A stretch of DNA of 64,000 nucleotides from Streptomyces cylindrosporus (GTDB lineage Bacteria > Actinomycetota > Actinomycetes > Streptomycetales > Streptomycetaceae), in assembly GCF_022698165.1 (NCBI RefSeq), contig NZ_JALDAY010000004.1:62001-126000 (forward strand). Direction: 5' to 3'. The first letter of the stretch is position 1. Each line of letters starts with the position of its first letter. Shown here piece by piece: positions 6,426 through 14,750 of the stretch. Under the pieces are notes generated by a model. The model saw nothing but the letters and a program-made list of their open reading frames with translations. It searched no databases and was not told the origin of the DNA. A program made the position numbers and the translations under genes.

Positions 6426-8948
6426 ATGCTGGGGACATCCGTGGCAGTGCATGCACGCGCGTCGAAGAAGCAGAGCCGTACGGACAGTGGGGGAAGGCGT
6501 CAACTATCGCTGCGCACAGCCCTGTTGGTGCTGGCGCTGGTGCCCTGCGTGGCTCTCGTGGCCCTGTGGTCGACGACCTCCGTGCAGCTGTACAGCGACT
6601 GGCGGACACAGAAGGACCGCAGTGACTCGGCACAGCAGTCCTCGGTCAAGGTCGCCCAGGCCTGGTACAACCTCCAGGAGGAACGGCGGCTCAGCGGCGC
6701 GGCGTTGGCCGACCCCGACGCGTACCGCACCCAGCTGGCGGCCCAGCGCGACCGTACCGACGCGGCGGTGAAGCCGGTCCTGGCGCTCCCCAGCAGCGGC
6801 TGGGACGGCCCCGCCGACCTCGACCGCGACGTCTCCAATGTGATCAAGAGCCTCGGGAAGCTGGAGAGTTACCGCGAGGCCGTCGACCGCCGGAGCTCCA
6901 CCCAGCAGCAGACCTACGACGACTACACCGCTCTCACCTCCGCCGACCTCAAGCTCTTCTCCACCATGAGCTACCTCGGCATGGCCGACATCGACTACCG
7001 CATCCGGCCCGCCAACGACGCCATCTGGGGCATGGAGATGGTCGCGCGCGAGAACGCGATCGTCAGCCGCGCCGGTGCGACGGGACGCCTGTCGGCCGAC
7101 GAACGCGGCCAGTTGGCCGAGCTGGTGGGATCGCAGCGGTTCATCTACGAGGCCAAGGTGCTGCCCAACATGCCCGCCGTGCAGGTGGCCATGTACGAGA
7201 AGCTGATGTCGGGCAGCGCCTGGAAGCAGAAGACGGCGAGCGAACAGACCGTACTGCGCGGATCGTCGTCCGCCGACGGAGCCGTCTCCGCCGCGCTCGC
7301 CAAGAAGTGGAGCGGCGGCATGAGCCAGATCGCCCCCCAGCTCCAGAAGTTCAACCAGGCCTACTGGGTCACCATCAACGCCTCCATCGCGGACGAACTG
7401 GACTCGATGCAGACGAAGTTGATCGTCACCAGCGCCCTGGACGCGGTGGCCGTCGTCCTGGTCGTCGTGATCAGCCTGCTGCTCACCCGGATGCTGCGGC
7501 GGCGGATCTTCGCCCTGCGCCAGGCGGCGCTGGACCTGCAGACCCGGATGCCGGACGTGGTCGAGCGGATGCGGCGGGGCGAGGCGGTCGACCCCGACGC
7601 CGAGCTGCCGCCGATCCAGCACGGCGACGACGAGCTGGGCCAGTTGGGGCAGGCCCTCAACCTCGCCCGGCACAGCGCCCTGGACACCACGGTGACCCAG
7701 ATCGGCCAGTTCCGCGGCTTCGAGAAGCTGCTCCAGCGCATCGCCCGCCGTACGCAGCTGCTGATCGGGCTCCAGATGAAGAAGCTCAACGAACTGGAGC
7801 GCCGGCACGAGGACCCCGAGGTCCTGGAGGGCCTGTTCGACCTCGACCACCTGACGGCCCGGCTGCGGCGGTACGAGGAGAACCTGGTGATCCTCGGCGG
7901 CGGCCAGCCGCAGCGCAAGTGGCGCAAGCCGGTGCTGATGGTGGACGTGCTGCGCTCGGCGCAGAGCGAGGTCCAGGACTACCGGCGGGTCCAGATCGAG
8001 GTGGAGGGCGAGGTCTGGCTGACGGAACGCGCCGTCGGTCTGGTCGTCCATGTGCTGGCCGAGCTGATGGAGAACGCGGTGGCGTTCTCGAAGCCGCCGA
8101 CCCCCGTGGAGGTCTACGCGTCCCGGGTGGGGCGCGGGCTCGCCGTGGAGATCGAGGACCGCGGCATGGGCATGTCACCCGGGGAGTACGCGGAGGCGAA
8201 CCGGCTGATGGCCGACCCGCCCCGGATGGACGTGCTGTCGCGGGCCGAGGACGTCCGGCTGGGCCTGTACGTGGTGGCGCGGCTGGCTCAGAGCCTCGGT
8301 CTCCAGGTGGAGCTGCGGCCCTCGTCGTTCGGCGGCACCAGGGTGGTCGTCCTCATCCCCGAGGAACTCGTCCTCGAGGACGCCGTGGCCGAGCGGACCC
8401 CCGAGCCCGTCGGCGCCATGGCCGGCTCGGCCGCCTCCTCGGACCGGGTGCCGCCGATGCCGCGGACCGCGCCCACGGCGCATGTCGGCGCGTTCGACCT
8501 GCCCCCGGCCCCGGGCTCCGGCCCGCGCCGGGCTTCCGGGGGGACCCCGGGCGGCGTACGGCGCATGCCCGAGCGGCCCAGGACGGCTCCGGCTCCCCGT
8601 CCCGCCGACGCGCCGGAGCCCCGCCTGCCCAGCACCGAGCCGCTGCCCAAGCGGGTGCGCATGGCCAGCCTCGTCGACGAGCTGCGCGACCCGGACGGCG
8701 ACACTAGGCCCACTCCGGCACCGGAGCGGCCGGCGGCCCGCGCGGGAGGCGCGGCCCGCTCGGGCGCGACGATCGGGGCCTTCCAGCGCCAGTCCAGGAT
8801 GGCCCGGCAGGGAGCCTTCACCGCCCACACGGCCGTGGCCGACCGGGGCATCACCACCGACCGAGCCGGCACGGCGGATCACCGCGCCGGAGAGCAGGAT
8901 CGCCCCGAGGTCCTGCCGCACCGCAGACGGACCACGACGGAAGACTGA
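6426..8948 (+). CDS. cvnA: Conservon sensor-like ATP-binding protein CvnA
   Basis: An 840-residue membrane protein heading a four-gene conservon. A hydrophobic helix (TALLVLALVPCVALVALWST) leads into an extracytoplasmic sensor region to about residue 330, a second helix (VVLVVVISLLLTRML), a HAMP-like linker, and a GHKL ATPase domain with LAELMENAVAFS (N box) and EDRGMGM (G1-type box). The C-terminal 180 residues are disordered and proline-rich. Conservon A proteins resemble histidine kinases but act with a roadblock protein, a DUF742 protein and a Ras-like GTPase. ATG 6426 lacks a clear ribosome site; GTG 6441, preceded by GGGGA, is an alternative start. Confidence 0.9.
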   Translation: MLGTSVAVHARASKKQSRTDSGGRRQLSLRTALLVLALVPCVALVALWSTTSVQLYSDWRTQKDRSDSAQQSSVKVAQAWYNLQEERRLSGAALADPDAYRTQLAAQRDRTDAAVKPVLALPSSGWDGPADLDRDVSNVIKSLGKLESYREAVDRRSSTQQQTYDDYTALTSADLKLFSTMSYLGMADIDYRIRPANDAIWGMEMVARENAIVSRAGATGRLSADERGQLAELVGSQRFIYEAKVLPNMPAVQVAMYEKLMSGSAWKQKTASEQTVLRGSSSADGAVSAALAKKWSGGMSQIAPQLQKFNQAYWVTINASIADELDSMQTKLIVTSALDAVAVVLVVVISLLLTRMLRRRIFALRQAALDLQTRMPDVVERMRRGEAVDPDAELPPIQHGDDELGQLGQALNLARHSALDTTVTQIGQFRGFEKLLQRIARRTQLLIGLQMKKLNELERRHEDPEVLEGLFDLDHLTARLRRYEENLVILGGGQPQRKWRKPVLMVDVLRSAQSEVQDYRRVQIEVEGEVWLTERAVGLVVHVLAELMENAVAFSKPPTPVEVYASRVGRGLAVEIEDRGMGMSPGEYAEANRLMADPPRMDVLSRAEDVRLGLYVVARLAQSLGLQVELRPSSFGGTRVVVLIPEELVLEDAVAERTPEPVGAMAGSAASSDRVPPMPRTAPTAHVGAFDLPPAPGSGPRRASGGTPGGVRRMPERPRTAPAPRPADAPEPRLPSTEPLPKRVRMASLVDELRDPDGDTRPTPAPERPAARAGGAARSGATIGAFQRQSRMARQGAFTAHTAVADRGITTDRAGTADHRAGEQDRPEVLPHRRRTTTED

Positions 8949-8950
8949 CC

Positions 8951-9385
8951 ATGACACAGCGAACGACCGCCACGCATCAGGACCTCGACTGGTTGCTGGA
9001 TGGCCTGGTCGAACAGGTCCCCGGCACACAGCACGCGATCGTGCTGTCGGACGACGGGCTGGTGGTGAGTCAGTCCCGTTCCATCGCCCGCCGGGACGCC
9101 GAGCGCCTGGCCGCGGTGGCCACCGGCCAGCAGAGCCTGGCCCGCGGCGCCGGGAAGCTGTTCAACGGCGGTCCCGTGCAGCAGGTCATCGTCGAGATGG
9201 CCGACCTGTGGCTGTTCATCTCCGCCGCGGGCGCCGGCACCCACCTCGCGGTCGTGGCCTCCCAGGACGTCGAGGCCGAGGTGCTGGCCGTGGCCATGCA
9301 CACCCTCATGCAGCAGGTGGGCCGCCGGCTCGGCACCGAGGCCCGGGTCGCCTCGGTGAGCCTTGAGGGCGGTGTACGTGAGTGA
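8951..9385 (+). CDS. cvnB: Conservon roadblock/LC7 protein CvnB
   Basis: A 144-residue roadblock/LC7 domain protein beginning MTQRTTATHQDLDWLLDGLV, with the usual GLVVSQSRSIARRDAERLAAV region. In bacteria such proteins, like MglB, act on small Ras-like GTPases. It starts three bases after cvnA and its stop overlaps the GTG start of cvnC, so translation is probably coupled. The family is unambiguous from sequence and operon order. Confidence 0.93.
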   Translation: MTQRTTATHQDLDWLLDGLVEQVPGTQHAIVLSDDGLVVSQSRSIARRDAERLAAVATGQQSLARGAGKLFNGGPVQQVIVEMADLWLFISAAGAGTHLAVVASQDVEAEVLAVAMHTLMQQVGRRLGTEARVASVSLEGGVRE

Positions 9386-9777
9386 ACCACTGGATGGACG
9401 ACCTGGAGGCGGACGCGGGTGACCCGGAGGAACTGTCCGTCCGGCCCTACACCCTCACCCAGGGGCGGACGGCACCGGCCCGCGACGACCTCACCCTGAT
9501 CACCATCGTCAAGACCGTGGACCCGCCACCGGGCCGGTCCGCCCTGCGCGGTCTGCAGCCCGAGCACCACGTGATCCTCAGACAGTGCCGCGGCTCGGCG
9601 GCGGTGGCGGAGATCTCCGCCGGGCTGAACCTCCCGGTGTCGGTGACGAAGATCCTCATCGACGACCTGGTCGCCCGCGGCCAGGTCACCACCCGGCCGC
9701 CGATCGCCATGGCGGCGGGCAACGAATCGGACATGAACCTTCTACGAGCGGTGAGAGATGGTCTTCGCAGACTCTGA
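9382..9777 (+). CDS. cvnC: Conservon DUF742 protein CvnC
   Basis: A 131-residue DUF742 protein. The N-terminal half contains SVRPYTLTQGRTAP, and the C-terminal half is a winged-helix-like segment (RGSAAVAEISAGLNLPVSV, then ILIDDLVARGQV). It starts at GTG 9382, overlapping cvnB by four bases, and its 3' end overlaps cvnD by 20 bases, as is standard for conservons. Its biochemical role is unknown; it is thought to form a membrane-proximal complex with CvnA, B and D. Confidence 0.93.
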   Translation: MNHWMDDLEADAGDPEELSVRPYTLTQGRTAPARDDLTLITIVKTVDPPPGRSALRGLQPEHHVILRQCRGSAAVAEISAGLNLPVSVTKILIDDLVARGQVTTRPPIAMAAGNESDMNLLRAVRDGLRRL

Positions 9778-10357
9778 GCCGGCCGCCGGCGGGGTGCACG
9801 TGAGCACACCACCCGCGGCCGTCAAGATCCTTGTGGCAGGCGGCTTCGGCGTGGGCAAGACGACCCTGGTCGGAGCGGTCAGCGAGGTGACACCGCTGCA
9901 CACGGAGGAGTACCTGACCGTCGCGAGCGAAGGCGTCGACGACGTGGGCGGGGTGGAGGAGAAGACGACCACCACCGTGGCCATGGACTTCGGCCGCATC
10001 ACCGTCAACCCCCAGCTGGTCGTCTACCTCTTCGGCACCCCGGGCCAGGAACGCTTCTGGTTCATGTGGAACGACCTGGTCCACGGCGCCCTCGGCGCGG
10101 TCGTCCTGGCCGACACCCGGCGGCTGGAGAGCAGCTTCGCGTCCATCGACTTCTTCGAGAGCCGCGGCATCCCCTTCGTCATCGGGGTCAACTGCTTCCA
10201 CGGCCAGGTCGACCGGGGCGAGCAGGAGGTCCGCGACGCCCTCACCCTCGGTCCCGAAGTCCCCCTGGTGATGGGCGACATGAGAAGCAAAGAAGTCGGC
10301 CGCGACCTGCTCCTGGCGCTCGTCGAGCACCTGATCACGACCTTGTCGACGGCCTGA
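9758..10357 (+). CDS. cvnD: Conservon Ras-like GTPase CvnD
   Basis: A 199-residue small GTPase of the bacterial conservon class. The P-loop GGFGVGKTT is near residue 30, the switch II region LFGTPGQERFWFMW near 90 (a Ras-like DTPGQ equivalent), and the base-specificity region VIGVNCFHG near 140. ATG 9758 lies inside cvnC and gives the usual MVF N-terminus of this family. It closes the conservon. CvnD probably cycles between GTP and GDP under control of the roadblock protein. Confidence 0.93.
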   Translation: MVFADSEPAAGGVHVSTPPAAVKILVAGGFGVGKTTLVGAVSEVTPLHTEEYLTVASEGVDDVGGVEEKTTTTVAMDFGRITVNPQLVVYLFGTPGQERFWFMWNDLVHGALGAVVLADTRRLESSFASIDFFESRGIPFVIGVNCFHGQVDRGEQEVRDALTLGPEVPLVMGDMRSKEVGRDLLLALVEHLITTLSTA

Positions 10358-10370
10358 CCCGGTCGACGGC

Positions 10371-10733
10371 CTAGTAGACAAGCGCCTGGGTGTCCTCGGC
10401 GAGGGCCTCCTGTACGAAGACCTGCGCGCCGGCGATCCGTACGCCCTCGATGACGTCCTTCTCCGTGATGTCCCGGCGGGCGGCGCACTGCGTGCACAGG
10501 GTGAGGCGGCCGGCGGCGAGGACCGAGTCGATCAGGTCGGGCAGCGGCGCCGCGTGCGGCAGCTCGAACTCGGCCGCCCGGCCCGGCAGCGCGAACCACG
10601 CCGACTCGCCGGTCAGCCAGAGGGAGACGTCCACGCCGCTCGCCACGGCCACCGCCGCGACCGTGAACGCCTGCGAGCAGCGCTCGGGGGCGTCGGCCCC
10701 CGCCGTCACCTTGATCACCAGCTTCTTCGCCAT
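10371..10733 (-). CDS. DsrE/DsrF-like sulfur-relay protein
   Basis: A 120-residue alpha/beta protein starting MAKKLVIKVTAGADAPERCS, with LTLCTQCAARRDI near residue 80, a two-cysteine motif typical of DsrE/DsrF-like proteins that handle persulfide sulfur. The start is placed at ATG 10733 because the family fold begins with the strand KKLVIKV. It is convergent with the conservon, 13 bases from the cvnD stop. A connection to the sulfur genes at 3.5 kb is possible but not shown. Confidence 0.8.
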   Translation of the reverse strand: MAKKLVIKVTAGADAPERCSQAFTVAAVAVASGVDVSLWLTGESAWFALPGRAAEFELPHAAPLPDLIDSVLAAGRLTLCTQCAARRDITEKDVIEGVRIAGAQVFVQEALAEDTQALVY

Positions 10734-10832
10734 GGCCGAATCGTAATCAACTCCCTTACAACTTCGTGCGTTGGCCATGGGTCTCCTGTGCGCGCATACG
10801 GAATGCGCGCTTCACGTTTGTGGGGGGACGTC

Positions 10833-11600
10833 TTGGAAGTACCCGAAGAAGGAGCTGAAGCACCGGTTGTGCCGGTTGTGCCGGTTGGTACGGCCCGGCG
10901 CCGTGGCCGTACCGCTCTGCTGATCGCCGGTGCCGCCGTGCTCGGCGTGGTCGCCGGTACCTGCACCGGCTATCTCGTCCAGGCCGACCGCGAGCCGACG
11001 AAGCTGCCCTCGCTGTCCCAGCCGGTGCTCGCACAGGCCGGGGGCGACGGGCCCGAGCCCCTGTCCGCGGCCCAGGACCGCCGGGTCAAGACCGACGGGG
11101 ACCTGCGCAAGCTGCTGCTGAAGAAGCCTGCCGGTGCGAAGGACGCCGACTATCTGATGGGCGACGACGGCTGGATGGACCTGGCCGCCTACGCCGAGAC
11201 CTACGACCACCCGCAGTCGGTCTTCGGCGACCTCGTCTCCGAGGAGTTCCGCCGGGCGGCCGTCACCGGCTGGACGGTGGGCAGCACGTACGGCGTGGAG
11301 ATCCGGCTGGTCCAGTACCGGCAGCAGGAGCGCCTGGAGGCCTCCGACACCGTCGACGACCAGCAGTACTGGCGGCAGTCCGAGAACGGCGCCCGCAGCT
11401 GGCCGATCCCGGGCACCGGGAAGGGCATGGTGTACGTCGACTCCCGGCCCGAGACCAAGGCGGGCTATCTGCCGCAGTACAACGCGGAGGCGGCTGCCTG
11501 GCGCGGTGACATCGCCCTGGAGATCTTCGTCTGGGACAGCAAGCCGGTCCCGCAGAAGAAGATCATGGACCTGGCAAAGCGGCAGATGGAGCGGCTGTGA
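10833..11600 (+). CDS. Single-pass envelope protein, first of a three-gene operon
   Basis: About 255 residues: a short proline/valine-rich cytosolic tail, one transmembrane helix (ALLIAGAAVLGVVAGTCTGYL) and an extracytoplasmic domain with YLMGDDGWMDLAAYAETYD. TTG 10833 is preceded by GGGGGGA at suitable spacing; ATG 10803 and GTG 10788 in the same frame lack a ribosome site. The GTG of the next gene overlaps its stop. I do not recognise the family. The two downstream genes share the plan of basic cytosolic tail, helix and outer domain with a G-x-DGW motif, so the three may be distant paralogues forming one complex. Confidence 0.75.
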   Translation: MEVPEEGAEAPVVPVVPVGTARRRGRTALLIAGAAVLGVVAGTCTGYLVQADREPTKLPSLSQPVLAQAGGDGPEPLSAAQDRRVKTDGDLRKLLLKKPAGAKDADYLMGDDGWMDLAAYAETYDHPQSVFGDLVSEEFRRAAVTGWTVGSTYGVEIRLVQYRQQERLEASDTVDDQQYWRQSENGARSWPIPGTGKGMVYVDSRPETKAGYLPQYNAEAAAWRGDIALEIFVWDSKPVPQKKIMDLAKRQMERL

Positions 11601-12433
11601 GCGAGAACCAGAACCAGCCGGTCGGCGAGGTCGGGCCGGTCGAGCTCGTCGCGTCCGCCGGCGCGCCGGAAGCACCCGCCGAGAAGCCCGTCCGGCGGGG
11701 CCGGATCGTCGCCGTCGCCGGTTCCGCGCTGTTCGCCGTGGCCCTCGTCGTGGGCGTCGGATACACCGTCGTGACCGTGAACGGCGCCGACCGGGACGCC
11801 GGGGCGCCGGTGTGGCACCTCCCCAAGGAGGACGCCGAGAAGGCGAAGGCGGCCTCCGCGAAGGGGCTGTCGGGGATGCTCGTGCCGTTCGGCGAGGACG
11901 GCTGGAGCCGGGGGCCGGACATCGCGCAGTACGGGTCCGACGCCGAGCTCAGCGGCGCCGAGGCCACGGCGCTGCGCAAGGAGTCGCTGAGCGGGCTGCC
12001 GCGCACGCAGCGCAAGCAGCTGGAGAAGCAGATCGACAAGCAGCGGCTGGAGGGTGTGGCGATGCGCAGCTACGTCAGCACCGACCAGAGCTCGCCGATC
12101 TACACCGACACGGCCTCGATCGTCAGCATCGAGCTGACGCGGATGGACAACAGGGCGGCCGTCCGCAACATCTCGGAGGCCCAGAACGAGTTCCTCGACG
12201 TGCTGGGCATTTTCCGTGCCGGCCCGAAGATCAAGGGTCACAAGGACGCCGGCTGCTTCCTGGCGCCGGCCGACAAGAAGGAGAAGCTCGACGAGATGTA
12301 CTGCTCGGCCCATGTGGGCGACGTCCTGGTCACGGTCACCGCGAGCAGCGTCAAGCCGATGCAGACGAAGAGCGTGGCGGCGCTGGTGAAGCAACAGCTC
12401 GACCGCATCGCCGAGCCGGGGGAGGCGGTATGA
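11597..12433 (+). CDS. Single-pass envelope protein, second of a three-gene operon
   Basis: A 278-residue protein starting at GTG 11597, inside the end of the preceding gene. An acidic N-terminal tail (MSENQNQPVGEVGPVE) is followed by the helix IVAVAGSALFAVALVVGVGY and an outer domain with MLVPFGEDGWSRG, a long charged helical region (SGLPRTQRKQLEKQIDKQR) and two cysteines about 21 residues apart (DAGCFLAP and MYCSAH) that could form a disulfide. No known family recognised. The overlap with both neighbours implies strict cotranslation. Confidence 0.8.
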   Translation: MSENQNQPVGEVGPVELVASAGAPEAPAEKPVRRGRIVAVAGSALFAVALVVGVGYTVVTVNGADRDAGAPVWHLPKEDAEKAKAASAKGLSGMLVPFGEDGWSRGPDIAQYGSDAELSGAEATALRKESLSGLPRTQRKQLEKQIDKQRLEGVAMRSYVSTDQSSPIYTDTASIVSIELTRMDNRAAVRNISEAQNEFLDVLGIFRAGPKIKGHKDAGCFLAPADKKEKLDEMYCSAHVGDVLVTVTASSVKPMQTKSVAALVKQQLDRIAEPGEAV

Positions 12434-13464
12434 CCGAGCAGCAGCAGGCCGGAGGGCCGGAGCAGACCGAGACGCCTCAGCCGGACGTGGTGCCGGAGCA
12501 GGTCGAGGAGTCCCGGCCGGTCGTCCTGGAGCAGACCGAGACGCCTCAGCCTCCGGTGACCCCGGAGCGGACCGAGGTCCCGCCGGTGCCGGACGCGGCT
12601 CCTGCCGTGGTGCCGGGCGCGGTTCCCGTCGTGGCGGCGGATGCCCTGTCCCTCGTATCGCCGGATGTCCCGCCCCTCGTACCCCCTGCTCCTCCGAAGA
12701 ATGACCGGCGGGTGTTGCGAGCCGTGTTGCGGTGGACCGCTGCCGTCGTCGTGTTCGCGGCGGTCGGGGCGGGGACGGCGTACGGGATCACGGGGATGGA
12801 GCGGACGGACGTACCCGGTCTCCAGACGGAGTCGGACGGGCGGTGGGACTACCCCACGCTCACCAAGCCGCCGCTGCCCTCCGGCAGCCCGGGGCCGTTC
12901 GCCGAGGAGAACAAGGCCGGTTCCCACTACGCCGATCTGCGTGCCCTGGTGCTGCCCGCGCCCAAGGGGGCGAGTGAGGACAAGGCGCTGCGCGGCAGCG
13001 ACGGGTGGCTGCCGACGAAGGACTTCCTCGCGCAGTTCACCGGCAAGGAGCGCGTCGACGCGCTGCGGCAGAACCTCAAGGACAACGGCCTGCGGCACAT
13101 CGCGGCCCGCGGCTGGACGACGGCGGACGGCACCCGTACGCGCGTCTACCTGCTGCAGTTCGACACGGCGGCCGTCGTCGACGAGCTCTTCTCCGGCGAC
13201 GTCGCCCCGTACAGCAGCCCGGGATACTCCCTGCGCGGCGCCGGTGACTTCGCGGCCGACCAGGACTTCCCCTCCGCGGCCCGGGTCGAGAAGATCCCGT
13301 ACTCGGTGTACGCGGAGTCGAAGCCGTACGGCAGTGAGCAGGTCCGGCAAGCCTATCTGTCGGCCGGTGACGTCCTCGCCATGGTCGTCCAGTCCCGGAA
13401 GGGCGCCGCGAAGGCGGTCCCCTTCCAGCAGACGGTGATCCTGCAGAGCCAGCTGCTGAGCTGA
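12430..13464 (+). CDS. Single-pass envelope protein with repetitive N-terminus, third of operon
   Basis: A 344-residue protein starting at ATG 12430 by an ATGA overlap. The first 95 residues are low-complexity, with repeated EQTETPQP segments and Val/Pro runs, then one transmembrane helix (TAAVVVFAAVGAGTAYGITG) and an outer domain containing ALRGSDGWLPTKDFLAQFTG. The G-x-DGW element recurs in all three proteins of the operon. No catalytic residues or known domain are visible. The gene ends the operon; the next gene has its own spacer of 117 bases. Confidence 0.8.
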   Translation: MTEQQQAGGPEQTETPQPDVVPEQVEESRPVVLEQTETPQPPVTPERTEVPPVPDAAPAVVPGAVPVVAADALSLVSPDVPPLVPPAPPKNDRRVLRAVLRWTAAVVVFAAVGAGTAYGITGMERTDVPGLQTESDGRWDYPTLTKPPLPSGSPGPFAEENKAGSHYADLRALVLPAPKGASEDKALRGSDGWLPTKDFLAQFTGKERVDALRQNLKDNGLRHIAARGWTTADGTRTRVYLLQFDTAAVVDELFSGDVAPYSSPGYSLRGAGDFAADQDFPSAARVEKIPYSVYAESKPYGSEQVRQAYLSAGDVLAMVVQSRKGAAKAVPFQQTVILQSQLLS

Positions 13465-13581
13465 GCCCGGCAGGGGAGACCTCGCACGGAAGCACCTCAC
13501 ACGGAGGGCCCGGTCCCGGCCGCGTAAGCTGGGGCCCGGCCCTGTGTACGTACAGCACCTCCGCTCGACAAGGAGCACCCC

Positions 13582-13680
13582 GTGGAGATCTTCTTCGAAA
13601 CCCTGCTGGTCCTGGTCTGCGTCGGCGTGCTCGCCTTCGCCGGGCTGACCGTGAAGAAGCTGTACCAGGGCCAGCGCTGA
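13582..13680 (+). CDS. 32-aa single-helix membrane protein
   Basis: GTG 13582, preceded by AAGGAG, opens a 32-residue ORF: MEIFFETLLVLVCVGVLAFA and then GLTVKKLYQGQR. It is one hydrophobic helix with an acidic N-terminal face and a basic C-terminus, giving a defined topology. The nitrobindin-type gene starts 23 bases downstream, so the two may be cotranscribed. I recall near-identical micro-proteins in many Streptomyces genomes. The strong ribosome site and clean termination support a real gene; function unknown. Confidence 0.75.
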   Translation: MEIFFETLLVLVCVGVLAFAGLTVKKLYQGQR

Positions 13681-13703
13681 CCCCCGTCTAGGAATCGCCC
13701 CTC

Positions 13704-14279
13704 ATGATCGAGATCCCGTCCGACCTCCACAAGGACCTCGTCCCGCTCGTCTTCCTGCTCGGCAACTGGGCCGGCGCGGGCGTGCACGACTTCCCCGGCG
13801 CCGAGAAGTGCAACTTCGGCCAGGAGGTCAGCTTCACCCACGACGGCCGTGACTTCCTGGAGTACCACTCCCACACCTGGGTGCTGGACAACGACGGGAA
13901 CAAGGTCCGGCCCCTGGAGACCGAGTCCGGCTTCTGGCGCGTCGACGCCGACCGCAAGGTCGAGGTGACGATGGTCCGCAACGACGGTGTCGTCGAGGTC
14001 TGGTACGGCGAGCTGGCCGACAAGAAGCCGCAGATCGACCTGGTCACGGACGCGGTGGCCCGCACGGCCGCCTCGGGCCCCTACACCGGCGGCAAGCGCC
14101 TCTACGGCTACGTCAACAGCGACCTCATGTGGGTCGGCGAGAAGCAGACCCCCGAGGTCGAGCTGCGCCCCTACATGTCGGCCCACCTGAAGAAGGTCGT
14201 CACCCCGGAGGACGTCGAACGCTGGGCGAAGGCCCTCCCCGACGACATGCCCGACGACGGCATCGCGTTTTTCAAGTAG
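13704..14279 (+). CDS. Nitrobindin-family heme-binding beta-barrel protein
   Basis: A 191-residue FABP-like barrel (DUF1794/nitrobindin, THAP4-like). The signature LLGNWAGAGVHDFP is at about residues 19-32, followed by FGQEVSFTHDGRDFLEY and SGFWRVDADRKVEV. Nitrobindins bind heme b and can isomerise peroxynitrite to nitrate. The proximal His is expected near the C-terminus; SAHLKKVV is a candidate. It lies directly upstream of nur, with 16 bases between. No signal peptide, so cytosolic. Confidence 0.85.
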   Translation: MIEIPSDLHKDLVPLVFLLGNWAGAGVHDFPGAEKCNFGQEVSFTHDGRDFLEYHSHTWVLDNDGNKVRPLETESGFWRVDADRKVEVTMVRNDGVVEVWYGELADKKPQIDLVTDAVARTAASGPYTGGKRLYGYVNSDLMWVGEKQTPEVELRPYMSAHLKKVVTPEDVERWAKALPDDMPDDGIAFFK

Positions 14280-14295
14280 GCCTAGACTCGTCGGT

Positions 14296-14739
14296 GTGGT
14301 GAGCACCGACTGGAAGAGTGATCTGCGGCAGCGCGGCTACCGGCTGACCCCGCAGCGGCAACTTGTGCTCGAAGCCGTCGACACCCTTGAGCACGCGACC
14401 CCCGACGACATCCTCACGGAAGTGAAGAAGACGGCGTCGGGGGTCAACATCTCCACGGTGTACCGGACCCTGGAGCTCCTGGAGGAGCTCGGGCTGGTCA
14501 GCCATGCGCACCTGGGGCACGGGGCGCCGACGTACCACCTCGCCGACCGCCACCACCACATCCACCTGGTCTGCCGCGACTGCCAGAACGTGATCGAGGC
14601 CGACGTGTCGGTGGCCGCCGACTTCACGGCCAAGCTGCGCCGCGAGTTCGGCTTCGAGACCGACATGAAGCACTTCGCGATCTTCGGTCGCTGCCAGGAC
14701 TGCTCCGGCAAGCTCAAGAGTTCAACTACCGAGTCGTAG
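14296..14739 (+). CDS. nur: Nickel-responsive Fur-family regulator Nur
   Basis: A 147-residue Fur family repressor, nearly the sequence I recall for S. coelicolor Nur (SCO4180). The winged helix contains GYRLTPQRQLVLEAVDTL and VNISTVYRTLELLEELGLV. The metal site is HHHIHLVCRDCQN and the structural pair is FGRCQDC. Nur with nickel represses nickel uptake and sodF. The start is GTG 14296 (GTG 14299 is alternative). TAGACT lies seven bases upstream and there is no Shine-Dalgarno, so the message may be leaderless. A DUF4242 nickel-binding-type gene lies at 57.7 kb. Confidence 0.95.
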   Translation: MVSTDWKSDLRQRGYRLTPQRQLVLEAVDTLEHATPDDILTEVKKTASGVNISTVYRTLELLEELGLVSHAHLGHGAPTYHLADRHHHIHLVCRDCQNVIEADVSVAADFTAKLRREFGFETDMKHFAIFGRCQDCSGKLKSSTTES

Positions 14740-14750
14740 GCTTGGGGATT

